A DNA stretch of 64,000 bases from Catellatospora tritici (GTDB lineage: Bacteria > Actinomycetota > Actinomycetes > Mycobacteriales > Micromonosporaceae), in contig NZ_JAHRCY010000005.1 of NCBI RefSeq assembly GCF_019083965.1, positions 425,198-489,197 on the forward strand. Reading direction: 5' to 3'. This document shows, piece after piece, positions 34,274 to 42,723 of this stretch. Each line of letters starts with the position of its first letter. The stretch's first letter is position 1. Made by a program: the position numbers and the translations under genes. The notes under the pieces were generated by a model. That model searched no databases. It saw only the letters and a program-made list of their open reading frames with translations, and was not told the origin of the DNA.

Positions 34274-35029
34274 ATGGATGACTACTTCCATGCACTCGCA
34301 GCTCATTACGACACACTGAAAGCGCCCGACCGATACTGGCAATGGGTCGGTATGTCGGTCGACCTGATGGAGGAAGTCGGTATCCCCAACCGACGGCTGC
34401 TCGATGTCGGCTGCGGCACCGGCCTGGCCGCGAGCTTCCTGGCGGACCGGGGATTCAGCGTGACCGGGTGCGACATCTCGCCGGACATGGTGGACATCGC
34501 CCGAGGTAAAGGGCTGATGGCCGACGTCCGACTGGCCGACATGCGGTCACTGCCGCAGGATCTGGCCGGTTTCGGTGTCGCCACCTGGTTCGGCGACGTG
34601 GCCAACCACCTGCTCAGCGAGCAGGATCTGGCGGCGGCCCTGCGGAGCACGGCCGGGGCGCTGGCGCCCGGAGGCCTGCTGGTGTTCGACGTCAACAATC
34701 TGTCCAACTACCGTGACCTGTTCGGCGCCAGTGACCTGTCCGACCACGGCGACGTGCTGATCGCCTGGCTCGGACGCACCGAGACGGCCGAGGTCGACGG
34801 CCCGGCAGCGGCTGAACTGATCGTGTTCGAACGGGTCGACGGCGAGCTGTGGCGGCGCAGTCGAGGCGCGGTGCAGCAGCGGCACTACAGCATGAAGACC
34901 CTCACGCGGCTGCTCGACGAAGCGGGCCTGGACGTCGTCGACGCGGTCGGCCTCCACGGCGGCCGGATGGTGCGTCCGGCGAGCGAGGACGACCCGGGCA
35001 AGATCTTCTACGTCGCCCGCAAGCGCTGA
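34274..35029 (+). CDS. class I SAM-dependent methyltransferase
   Basis: A 251-residue cytoplasmic methyltransferase. ATG 34274 is preferred over ATG 34268 because GGGGG then lies at proper distance. The SAM-binding motif I is LLDVGCGTGLAASFL, motif II region VTGCDISPDMVDIARGKG, and later GGLLVFDVNN. It is divergent from the peptide and radical SAM genes inside the direct-repeat-bounded island, so it may tailor the modified peptide (C-, N- or O-methylation), though small-molecule methylation cannot be excluded. Confidence 0.85.
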   Translation: MDDYFHALAAHYDTLKAPDRYWQWVGMSVDLMEEVGIPNRRLLDVGCGTGLAASFLADRGFSVTGCDISPDMVDIARGKGLMADVRLADMRSLPQDLAGFGVATWFGDVANHLLSEQDLAAALRSTAGALAPGGLLVFDVNNLSNYRDLFGASDLSDHGDVLIAWLGRTETAEVDGPAAAELIVFERVDGELWRRSRGAVQQRHYSMKTLTRLLDEAGLDVVDAVGLHGGRMVRPASEDDPGKIFYVARKR

Positions 35030-35104
35030 AGCGTCTGCGGCGACGAGGTCCACGGGATCGGGCCTGAGTGCGCCCCCACCCGTGGCCACCCCGCGTCCAC
35101 TGGC

Positions 35105-35130
35105 CCAGGTAAAACACAGCACCTGGTGAA
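35105..35130 (+). repeat. 26-bp imperfect direct repeat, copy 2
   Basis: Second copy of the 32749 repeat, 2,356 bases away. In one frame it encodes AQVKHSTW then a stop, echoing the QVEHSTW end of the fused hydrolase. It could be a duplication scar, an insertion footprint or the end of a lost gene copy. Confidence 0.55.
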
Positions 35131-35155
35131 TGGGGTCGCGTCCCAGCATGTAATC

Positions 35156-35172
35156 CCTATTTGACCGATAGG
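35156..35172. promoter_or_regulatory. 17-bp CCTA-N9-TAGG inverted-repeat site
   Basis: CCTATTTGACCGATAGG, a perfect inverted repeat with 5-bp arms (CCTAT/ATAGG), directly before the sulfonate-type ABC operon. It contains TTGACC, a possible -35 box. Compare 14725 and 46607. A minimal start-stop pair (ATGTAG) follows GGAG at 35175. Confidence 0.55.
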
Positions 35173-35196
35173 AGATGTAGGCAGCAAGCTCCCTGC

Positions 35197-36018
35197 GTGC
35201 CCGATCACAGCAACACCTCCGCGACGACATCGCGCCGCCTGCGCACCACCGCCCTGCGGCTCGGGGCCGTCGCGCTGCTCATCGCCCTCTGGTGGGCAGT
35301 CGCCGCGGCCGAGATCTGGCCGCCGGTGTTCGTGCCGTCCCCGCAGTCCGTGTGGCAGCAGTTCCTGGACACCACTGGGCTGAGCGACACCGCCCGGCCC
35401 GGCTGGGCGGGCTACGGGCTCGGCGAGCACCTGCTCGCGAGCCTGCGGCGCATGGCCCTGGGCTGCGCGTACGGCATCAGCGGCGGGCTGGCCCTCGGCC
35501 TGCTGGTCGGGCTGATCCCCGCCGCGTCCACGGTGCTCGGTCCGGCGATCACGTTCCTGCGCACCCTGCCACCGCTGGCCTACCTCAGCCTGCTGGTCAT
35601 CTGGTTCGGCATCGACGAGGCACCCAAGGTGTGGCTGCTGCTGCTCGCGGCGCTGCCGCCGGTCGCGGTCGCCACCGCCGACGCGGTGCGCGGCGTGCCC
35701 GCCGACTACCGGCACGCCGCCCGCTCGCTGGGCACCGGCCGCGCGATGCTCCCGTGGCGGGTGCTGCTGCCCGCCGCCGCGCCGGAGATCCTCACCGGGA
35801 TCCGGCTCGCGGTCGGCGTCGCGTACACCACCGTGGTCGCCGCCGAGACGATCAACGGGGTGCCGGGCATCGGCGGCATGATCCGCGACGCCCAACGCTA
35901 CAACCAGACCGACGTCGTCGTGCTCGGCATCATCCTGATCGGTCTGTCCGGCCTGGCCTTCGACGGCCTGCTCCAGCTCGCCCAGCGTCGGCTCACGCCG
36001 TGGCGCGGGCGCGTGTGA
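35197..36018 (+). CDS. sulfonate/taurine-type ABC transporter permease
   Basis: A 273-residue permease of the SsuC/TauC family. GTG 35197 is used because the longer open frame would begin inside the operator; no good ribosome-binding site is visible. Six helices; FVPSPQSVWQQFLD near the N-terminus and the EAA loop DYRHAARSLGTGRAMLPWRVLLPAAAPEILTGIRLAVG are typical. It should move an organosulfur anion with the binding protein and ATPase downstream. Confidence 0.88.
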   Translation: MPDHSNTSATTSRRLRTTALRLGAVALLIALWWAVAAAEIWPPVFVPSPQSVWQQFLDTTGLSDTARPGWAGYGLGEHLLASLRRMALGCAYGISGGLALGLLVGLIPAASTVLGPAITFLRTLPPLAYLSLLVIWFGIDEAPKVWLLLLAALPPVAVATADAVRGVPADYRHAARSLGTGRAMLPWRVLLPAAAPEILTGIRLAVGVAYTTVVAAETINGVPGIGGMIRDAQRYNQTDVVVLGIILIGLSGLAFDGLLQLAQRRLTPWRGRV

Positions 36019-36044
36019 CCCCCATAAATGATGGAAGGAATCCT

Positions 36045-37100
36045 GTGAACCACTCCGTGGACCGCCGCCGACTGCTGCTGGGTGCCCTGGGACTTGCCGC
36101 CGCGCCGGTGCTGGCGGCCTGCACCGGTGACGCCGACCCCGCCCCGGCGGGCAGCGGCGGCACCGCCGCGCCCAAACAGCTGCGCATCGGCTACCAGCTG
36201 ATCCCCAACGGCGACCTGATCGTCAAGGACCTCGGCTGGCTGGAGAAGGCGCTGCCCGGCACCACGGTGGTGTGGAGCAAGTTCGACTCCGGCGGCGACG
36301 TCAACACCGCCATCCTGGCGGGCAGCCTCGACATCGGCCTGGCGGGCAGCAGCCCGGTCGCCCGGGGTCTGGCCGCGCCGCTCAACATCCCGTACGCCGT
36401 GCCGTGGATCTTCGACGTGATCGGCGACAACGAGTCGCTGGTGGTCAAGCCGGAGATCGCCGACCTGGCCGGGCTGGCGGGCAAGAAGGTGGCCACGCCG
36501 TTCTCGTCCACCTCGCACTACAGCCTGCTGGCCGCGCTGGCCGACGCCGGGGTGCCGGAGCACAGTGTGAAGATCATCGACCTGGAGCCGCCGGAGATCC
36601 AGGCGGCCTGGCAGCGCGGCGACATCGACGGCGCTTACGTGTGGACGCCGGTGCTCGCCGAGCTGCGCAAGACCGGCAAGGTGCTGGTCACCAGCCGCCA
36701 GCTGGCGGCCAAGGGCAAGCTCACCGCCGACCTGGCCGTGGTGCGCACCGAGTTTCTCCAGCAGTACCCGCAGGTGGTCAAGGTCTGGATCCAGCAGCAG
36801 GACCGGGCCGTCAAGCTCGTCCGCAGCGACAAGACCGCCGCCGCACAGGCCGTCGGCCGCCAGCTCAACCTCGACTTCGACGAGGCCGGGGCGCAGCTGT
36901 CCGAACTGGTGCTGCTCGACGCCGCCGAGCAGGCCGGACCCGACTACCTGGGCACCCCGGCCGCGCCCGGCAAGCTGGCCGACAACCTGCACTCGGCCGC
37001 CGAGTTCCTGACCGCGCAGGGCAAGCTCACCGCCGCGCCAAGCCTCGACGTGTACCGCAAGGGCCTGGCCACGCAGGCGCTCGCCGATGCCAAGGCCTGA
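36045..37100 (+). CDS. sulfonate/taurine-type ABC substrate-binding lipoprotein
   Basis: A 351-residue extracellular protein. GTG 36045 with GGAAGGA upstream. The signal carries both a twin-Arg-like RRRLLLGALG and a lipobox (PVLAACTG). LRIGYQLIPNGDLIVKDLGWLEKAL, SLDIGLAGSSPVARGLA and GKKVATPFSSTSHYSLLAALADAG are standard for the TauA/SsuA/ThiY fold. The residues around GSSP and STSHY line the anion pocket in this family. Substrate likely taurine or an alkylsulfonate. Confidence 0.9.
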   Translation: MNHSVDRRRLLLGALGLAAAPVLAACTGDADPAPAGSGGTAAPKQLRIGYQLIPNGDLIVKDLGWLEKALPGTTVVWSKFDSGGDVNTAILAGSLDIGLAGSSPVARGLAAPLNIPYAVPWIFDVIGDNESLVVKPEIADLAGLAGKKVATPFSSTSHYSLLAALADAGVPEHSVKIIDLEPPEIQAAWQRGDIDGAYVWTPVLAELRKTGKVLVTSRQLAAKGKLTADLAVVRTEFLQQYPQVVKVWIQQQDRAVKLVRSDKTAAAQAVGRQLNLDFDEAGAQLSELVLLDAAEQAGPDYLGTPAAPGKLADNLHSAAEFLTAQGKLTAAPSLDVYRKGLATQALADAKA

Positions 37101-37901
37101 GCATGCCGTCCCGGACAGTGCCACCGCCGCGGCGGTGGCACTGTCCGGGGTGCGGCACCACTACCGCGCCGGCGGCCGCGACGTGCTCGCCCTGGACGGG
37201 ATCGACCTGCTGGTGCAGCCCGGCGAGGCGCTGGCCGTGGTCGGTCCGTCCGGCTGCGGCAAGAGCACGCTGCTGCGCATGATCGCCGGGTTCCTGCGCC
37301 CCACGCACGGCCGGATCAGCGTCGGCGGAACTCCGGTGACCCGGCCGGGTCCCGACCGCGGCGTGGTGTTCCAGCAACCGCGGCTGTTCCCATGGCTGTC
37401 GGTGCGCGACAACGTGGCATACGGACTGCGTGAGGCGGGGGTCCCGCGCCGGGCGCGGCTGGCGCGCGTGGCGGAGCTGCTGGAGCTGGTAGGGCTGGGC
37501 GACGTCGGCGGGCTGCGGCCGTACGAGCTGTCCGGCGGCATGCAGCAGCGCGCGGCGATCGCCCGCGCGCTGGCGCCCGATCCGGCATCCTGCTGCTCGA
37601 CGAGCCGTTCGCGGCGCTGGACGCGCTGACCCGCGAGCGGCTGCAGGAGGAGCTGCGCCAGATCTGGCTGCGTACTGGCAAGACGCTGGTGCTGGTCACG
37701 CACAGCGTGGACGAGGCGGCACTGCTGGGCAGCCGGATCATCGTGCTGAGCCCCCGGCCCGGCACGGTGGTGCTGGACGAGCGGTCGGAACTGCCGCGCG
37801 CCGAGCACCCGCGCACGGAACCGGCGTTCGCGCCGCGGCGAGAGCAGATCCTGGCAGCGGTGCGCGGCGAAGCGCACCTGAACAAGTTCACATTTAGATA
37901 A
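37087..37901 (+). pseudogene. frameshifted sulfonate-type ABC ATP-binding gene
   Basis: Codons from ATG 37087 give a normal SsuB/TauB-like start: Walker A GPSGCGKST, VVFQQPRLFPWLSVRDNVAYGL, signature ELSGGMQQRAAIARALAPDP. Immediately before Walker B the frame breaks (near 37586, consistent with loss of one base), giving a false end CCSTSRSRRWTR. The other frame continues correctly (LLLDEPFAALDALTRERLQEELRQIW, LVTHSVDEAALLGSRIIVLSPRPG) to 37901. Downstream sequence is otherwise intact, so the break is recent, a sequencing error, or bridged by frameshifting. The intact ATPase at 42705 could substitute. Confidence 0.8.
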
Positions 37902-37999
37902 ACATCTTTCAATTCGTCACGCATTGCCGGAGGAATCACCCCGCCGTACGGTCGCCTGTGCGGCGCCTCCGACAACCGCCGCAGAACGGGGTAAAAGAC

Positions 38000-39991
38000 A
38001 TGGCCGACACCATCGACCGGCGCGGCGTGCTGCGCGCGCTCGGCGCCGCCGGGCTCGGCGCCGCCACCGGCTGGGCGGTCGGCGCGGAAGCGGCCGAGGG
38101 CGCCACCCCGCCGAACGTGATCGTCGTGCTCATCGACGACCTCGCCCGACGGGAGCTGGGCTGCTACGGCAACACCTTCAACGAGACGCCGCACATGGAC
38201 CGGCTGGCCGCCGACGGCACCCGGTTCACCCACGGCTACTCGGCCGCGCCGGTCTGCTCGCCGACCCGGGCCAGCATCGTGACCGGCCAGTATCCGGCCC
38301 GGGTGGGCATCACCGAGTTCCTCGGCCCGTCCGGGGACGACTTCCTGCCGACCAGCTTCCAGACCCTGCCCGAGACGCTGCGCGGCGCCGGGTACCGCAC
38401 CGGACTCATCGGCAAGTGGCACCTGTCCGAGACGTACACCGGCGAGGTCCGCGACCGCCCCGGCAACCCGTGGTCGCACGGCTTCACCGACGTGATCGCC
38501 TCGGAGCAGAAGTACATCGCCGACGGCGACTACTTCCACCCGTACTTCATGCTGCCGGACCTGCCGCAGCGCAAGCCGAACGAGTACCTCACCGACCGGC
38601 TCAACCTGGAGGCGGTCGACTTCATCACCTCCGCCCACCAGCAGGGCACCCCGTTCTACCTGCAGCTGTGCCACTACGCCACCCATGCCGCGCTGGCCGC
38701 CCCGCAGGCGCTGGTCGACAAGTACGCGGCCAAGCCCAACGCGGGACAGCCGGGCCGCAACGCCGTCCTGGCCGCGATGCTGGAGGTGATCGACGACGGG
38801 GTCGGCGCGATCCGGGCCACCCTCGACCGGCTCGGCATCGCCGGGAACACGGTGATCCTGCTGCTGTCGGACAACGGCGGCGACGGCGCCGTGGCACCCA
38901 GCACGCCGCTACGCGGCGCCAAGGCCACGCTGTACGAGGGTGGCGTGCGCGTACCCATGATCGCCTACCACCCCGCCGGGCCGAGCGGGCGCGTCGTGGA
39001 CACCCCGTTCAGCACGGTCGACTTCATGCCGACGCTGCTGGACACGACCGGCGTGGCCCGACCGGCCGGCGTCAAGCTGGACGGGGTCAGCTTCGCGGGC
39101 CTGCTCACCGGCGGCCCGGCACCGGCGCGCGACACCCTGTTCTGGGTCTACCCGCACTGGCACAACCCGGGCGCGCCGACCGCGTCCGTCCGCCGAGGGA
39201 ACTACAAACTGCTGCGGTACCTGCACGACAACCGCGTCGAGCTGTACGACCTGGCCGCCGATCCCGGCGAGGCGACCAACCTGGCCGCCGCCCAGCCCGC
39301 CAAGGTGCAGGAACTACGGGCGGCGCTGGACGCGCACCTGCGCGACGTCGACTTCTTCCCGCCGGAGCCGTCTCCGGCCAACCTGCCGACGCTCGTGCTG
39401 GAGCAGGAGTTCGACAGCGGACTGGGCGGGTTCACCGTGCTGGCCGCGGCACCGGAGCAGCGGGCCGGCACAGTCCAGGCGGCGGGCGGGCTGCTGACCG
39501 TCTCCGCCGACGGGGCACCCGCGTTCGCGCTGCTGCGCTCCAACGTGGCCGCCACGCATACCGACGTCGCGGCGATCGTCAGCCAGCGCACGTACGCCAA
39601 CGCGGCCACGACCGACCAGGACACCCTGTTCGCGGGACTGATCAAGGACGCGAACAACTACTTCCTGGCCTGGTACAACCACAGGTCGAAGCGGGTCGGC
39701 TGGGACGTCCGCGTCGGCGGCACCCTGACGGGGAACCGCGTCACCCAGCTCGACGCGAAGATCAACTATCCGGGTCCGAACGCCCGTCTGGCCTGCCAGC
39801 TGCACGGCGACCAGCTCACCGCGTACGCCATCGGCAACAGCGGTGGGTGGCAGTACCTGTTCACCGCCGACGTCGGCCGGTTCGCCCGCCTGGACGACCC
39901 GGCCGTGCGCGCGCAGTACAAGTACGGCTTCGGCGTCCGGCTCGACGGCGGCACCATCGCGGTGGAACGCTTCGCGGTCCGCCGCCGCTGA
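38000..39991 (+). CDS. Tat-exported Cys-type sulfatase with extra C-terminal beta domain
   Basis: A 663-residue sulfuric-ester hydrolase. ATG 38000 with GGGG upstream. The Tat signal is DRRGVLRALGAAGLGAATGWAVG. The formylglycine motif is CSPTRAS, metal Asp pair in VVLIDDLARREL, GKWHL and SDNGGDGAV complete the active site. It needs formylglycine-generating enzyme, encoded elsewhere. Residues after about 460 form an extra beta-sandwich (LEQEFDSGLGGFTVLAA ... GGWQYLFTADVGRFARL), uncommon in short sulfatases, perhaps binding a polysaccharide. It follows the sulfonate-type ABC genes and may release sulfate from extracellular esters. Confidence 0.93.
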   Translation: MADTIDRRGVLRALGAAGLGAATGWAVGAEAAEGATPPNVIVVLIDDLARRELGCYGNTFNETPHMDRLAADGTRFTHGYSAAPVCSPTRASIVTGQYPARVGITEFLGPSGDDFLPTSFQTLPETLRGAGYRTGLIGKWHLSETYTGEVRDRPGNPWSHGFTDVIASEQKYIADGDYFHPYFMLPDLPQRKPNEYLTDRLNLEAVDFITSAHQQGTPFYLQLCHYATHAALAAPQALVDKYAAKPNAGQPGRNAVLAAMLEVIDDGVGAIRATLDRLGIAGNTVILLLSDNGGDGAVAPSTPLRGAKATLYEGGVRVPMIAYHPAGPSGRVVDTPFSTVDFMPTLLDTTGVARPAGVKLDGVSFAGLLTGGPAPARDTLFWVYPHWHNPGAPTASVRRGNYKLLRYLHDNRVELYDLAADPGEATNLAAAQPAKVQELRAALDAHLRDVDFFPPEPSPANLPTLVLEQEFDSGLGGFTVLAAAPEQRAGTVQAAGGLLTVSADGAPAFALLRSNVAATHTDVAAIVSQRTYANAATTDQDTLFAGLIKDANNYFLAWYNHRSKRVGWDVRVGGTLTGNRVTQLDAKINYPGPNARLACQLHGDQLTAYAIGNSGGWQYLFTADVGRFARLDDPAVRAQYKYGFGVRLDGGTIAVERFAVRRR

Positions 39992-40001
39992 ACCACACCC
40001 G

Positions 40002-40037
40002 AGTGCGGGCCTGGCCGTGAAGGGCCGGGCCCGCACT
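40002..40037. terminator. bidirectional hairpin terminator
   Basis: 15-bp stem (AGTGCGGGCCTGGCC against GGCCGGGCCCGCACT, one wobble pair) with loop GTGAAG, between the convergent sulfatase and AprA-like genes. Confidence 0.7.
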
Positions 40038-40050
40038 GGTTCCGCCCCGC

Positions 40051-42723
40051 CTACCGTGCGGCGACCCTGTCGCCGGGGCGGGCGTCCGCGTGGACCGGCC
40101 CGGCGAGCGCGTGGCGGGCGTAGGCGCGCACGTCGGCGTCGACGTCGGCCAGCGCACCCGCCAGGGCCTCGGCGAAGAGGGGCTCGTGCAGTGCCATCGC
40201 CCGCACCGCCGCCTTGCGGACGTCGGCGTTCGGATCGGTGGCCAGCGACCTCAGCTCATCGGCGGCCACCGGGCCGAGCGCTGCGGCCACCCCGGCGCGG
40301 ACCTGCCACGCGGTGTCGGCGACCGCCCGCAGCGCCAGCCCGGTCAGGATCTCGTCCGGTCCGGCCGCGGCCGAGGTGAACGCAGCGGCACGGACCAGTG
40401 GCTCGACGTCGACCGCGAGGATCGCCAGCACCTCGGTTCCGCCCACCGTCCGCAGCCCGTGCGCGACGGCCACGCGCACCTCGCGGTCCGGATCGGCGGC
40501 CGCGTCGGCCAGACCGGCCGCGTCGTCGAGGCGGACCAGACCGAGCACGGCCTTGAGTCGTACCTGGACGTCGGTGTCGGTGAGGAACCTGCGGAACTCG
40601 GCGGACACACCCTCGCCGGTCTGCCGCAGCAGGTCCAGCGCGATCGCCCGGACGGCGGCGTCGGTGCTGCCCAGCGCGGCGCGCAGGGCCAGCCCGGCGG
40701 GTAGCACGTCGGACAGCTCCTGCAGGCCCGCGACCGCCGCCGCCCGGACCCCCGCGTCCTGATCGGCCAGCGCGTGCACGAGCGTGGCCGCGGTGCCCTC
40801 CGGTGCCGCCTCCACGAGCGCGACCAGGGCGGTGCGGCGCACCTCGGCGTCCTGGTCACCCAGGTAGGGCGCGAAGGCCGCCAGGTTCGGATCCTGCTCG
40901 GCCAGCCGGACGACCTCCAGCAGCCGCCGGGTGGCCTTGGCCGTGGTGCCCCGGGCGACCGGCCCGGCGACGGCCGTCCGGTACGCGGGCACCGGCGCCA
41001 CCAGCACCTGCGGCGGTGCCGCGACCGGGGTGAACCCGTCGACCGGCACCAGGTAGTCGGCGACGGGCCGCTTGAGGAACTCCATCCGCCCGTCACCGCC
41101 CTTGCGCAGATTGAGGTGGAACAGCCACTGCTCGTCGTCGCGCTCGGTGTGGTCCAGCCGCTCGTGGTAGAGACCCCACCTGCTCTCGGTACGGGTCAGC
41201 GAGGCGCGGGCGGCCATCTCGGCGCAGTCGCGGATGAACGTCACCTCCACGCAGCGCATCAGCTCGTGCGGCGTGCGGGCCCCCAGCCGGTCGATGTCGG
41301 CGCGGATGCGCTCGAACGCCTCCACCGCCAGATCCAGCTTGGCCGCCGACTTCGGCGGGGCGACGTAGTCGTTGACGAACCGGCGCAGTTTGTACTCGAC
41401 CTGCTGCTGCGGCAGCCCGTCCGGGTTGCCCAGCGGCCGGTAGACCAGCTCGTGCGCGGCCTCGATCTGGTCCTGCGGCAGCGGCGCCGGGTCCACGTCC
41501 AGCCCGGCCGCGTGCGTGCCCGCGAGGTCGCCGAACACGAACGCGCCGATCATGTAGTTGTGCGGGACGCAGGCCAGGTCGCCCGCTGCGTACAGGCCGG
41601 GCACGGTGGTGGCGCCGTGCTCGTCGACCCACACCCCGGAGGCCGAGTGCCCGCCGCACAGGCCGATCTCGGAGATGTGCATCTCGACGTCGTGGGTGCG
41701 GTAGTCGTGGCCGCGTCCGGCGTGGAACGTGCCCCGGGTCGGCCGCTCGGTGGAGTGCAGGATGCCTTCCAGCTTGGCGATCGTCTCCTCCGGCAGGTGA
41801 CTGAGCTTGAGGTAGATCGGCGCCCGGTCGGTGCCCAGCTCCCGGGCCACCTCGGCCATCATCTGCCCGGACCAGTAGTCGGAGTCGACGAACCGCTCAC
41901 CCCGGTTGTTGACCTGGTAGCCGCCGAACGGGTTCGCCACGTAAGCGCAGGCCGGACCGTTGTAGTCCTTGATCAGCGGGTTGATCTGGAAGCACTCGAT
42001 GCCCGACAGCTCGGCCCCGGCGTGGTAGGCCATCGAGTGGCCGTCCCCGGCGTTGGTCGGGTTCTCGTACGTGCCGTAGAGGTACCCGCTGGCGGGCAGC
42101 CCGAGCCGCCCGCTGGCCCCGGTCGCCAGGATCACCGCCTTGGCCGACACCGTGGCGAACTCGCCGGTGCGAGTGTGCAGCGCGGCCACCCCGGCGGCGC
42201 GGCCTTCGGCGGTCAGCACCCGTACCGGCATCAGCCGGTTCTCGATCCGGATCCGGTCGCGCATGCGGCGTTCCCGCAGCACCCGGTAGAGCACCTTCTT
42301 GATGTCGCGGCCCTCCGGCATCGGCAGCACGTAGCTGCCGGAGCGGTGCACCTGGCGCACCGCGTACTCCCCGTAGGCGTCCTTCTCGAACTTGACGCCG
42401 TAGCCCTCCAGGCGCCGCACCATGTCATAGCCCCGGCTGGCCGTCTGGTAGACCGTCTTCTGGTTGACGATCCCGTCGTTGGCCAGCGTGATCTCGCGTA
42501 CGTAGTCCTCCGGTACCGCCTTGCCCGGGATGACGGCGTTGTTCACCCCGTCCATGCCCATCGCCAGCGCGCCCGAGTGGCGTACGTGCGCCTTCTCCAG
42601 CACGATCACCCGGGCACCGTGCTCCGCGGCCGACAGGGCCGCCATCGTCCCGGCCGTCCCCCCACCCACCACGATCACGTCGCAGTCGAGCTGGAGGCGG
42701 TCGGTCAGGCTCGCAGGCTGCAT
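40051..42723 (-). CDS. AprA/fumarate-reductase-type flavoprotein fused to HEAT repeats
   Basis: An 890-residue protein; its ATG overlaps the end of the ATPase gene by 19 bases. Residues 1-580 resemble APS reductase alpha and fumarate reductase flavoproteins: VIVVGGGTAGTMAALSAAEHGARVIVLEKA, ILATGASGRL, FQINPLIKDYNGPACAYVANP, and HISEIGLCGGHSASGVWVDEHGATTVPGLYAAGDLACVPHNYM. Residues about 600-885 are at least eight ~31-residue HEAT/PBS-lyase repeats (DQDAGVRAAAVAGLQEL, DTDVQVRLKAVLGLVRL, DPNADVRKAAVRAMAL). With the ferredoxin of the operon it could form an AprAB-like redox pair acting on a sulfur substrate. The reaction is not established. Confidence 0.85.
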   Translation of the reverse strand: MQPASLTDRLQLDCDVIVVGGGTAGTMAALSAAEHGARVIVLEKAHVRHSGALAMGMDGVNNAVIPGKAVPEDYVREITLANDGIVNQKTVYQTASRGYDMVRRLEGYGVKFEKDAYGEYAVRQVHRSGSYVLPMPEGRDIKKVLYRVLRERRMRDRIRIENRLMPVRVLTAEGRAAGVAALHTRTGEFATVSAKAVILATGASGRLGLPASGYLYGTYENPTNAGDGHSMAYHAGAELSGIECFQINPLIKDYNGPACAYVANPFGGYQVNNRGERFVDSDYWSGQMMAEVARELGTDRAPIYLKLSHLPEETIAKLEGILHSTERPTRGTFHAGRGHDYRTHDVEMHISEIGLCGGHSASGVWVDEHGATTVPGLYAAGDLACVPHNYMIGAFVFGDLAGTHAAGLDVDPAPLPQDQIEAAHELVYRPLGNPDGLPQQQVEYKLRRFVNDYVAPPKSAAKLDLAVEAFERIRADIDRLGARTPHELMRCVEVTFIRDCAEMAARASLTRTESRWGLYHERLDHTERDDEQWLFHLNLRKGGDGRMEFLKRPVADYLVPVDGFTPVAAPPQVLVAPVPAYRTAVAGPVARGTTAKATRRLLEVVRLAEQDPNLAAFAPYLGDQDAEVRRTALVALVEAAPEGTAATLVHALADQDAGVRAAAVAGLQELSDVLPAGLALRAALGSTDAAVRAIALDLLRQTGEGVSAEFRRFLTDTDVQVRLKAVLGLVRLDDAAGLADAAADPDREVRVAVAHGLRTVGGTEVLAILAVDVEPLVRAAAFTSAAAGPDEILTGLALRAVADTAWQVRAGVAAALGPVAADELRSLATDPNADVRKAAVRAMALHEPLFAEALAGALADVDADVRAYARHALAGPVHADARPGDRVAAR

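Noticed and set aside
34902..35117. Minus-strand peptide containing HQVLCFTW near the second direct repeat
   Set aside because: It has no ribosome site or boundary fitting a leader; the shared HQVLC wording arises from the direct repeat itself.
37902..37999. Second leader peptide before the sulfatase
   Set aside because: No short frame with the R-R-x-x-L-D and Cys-Arg end is present; only an AT-rich stretch (AGATAAACATCT) is seen.
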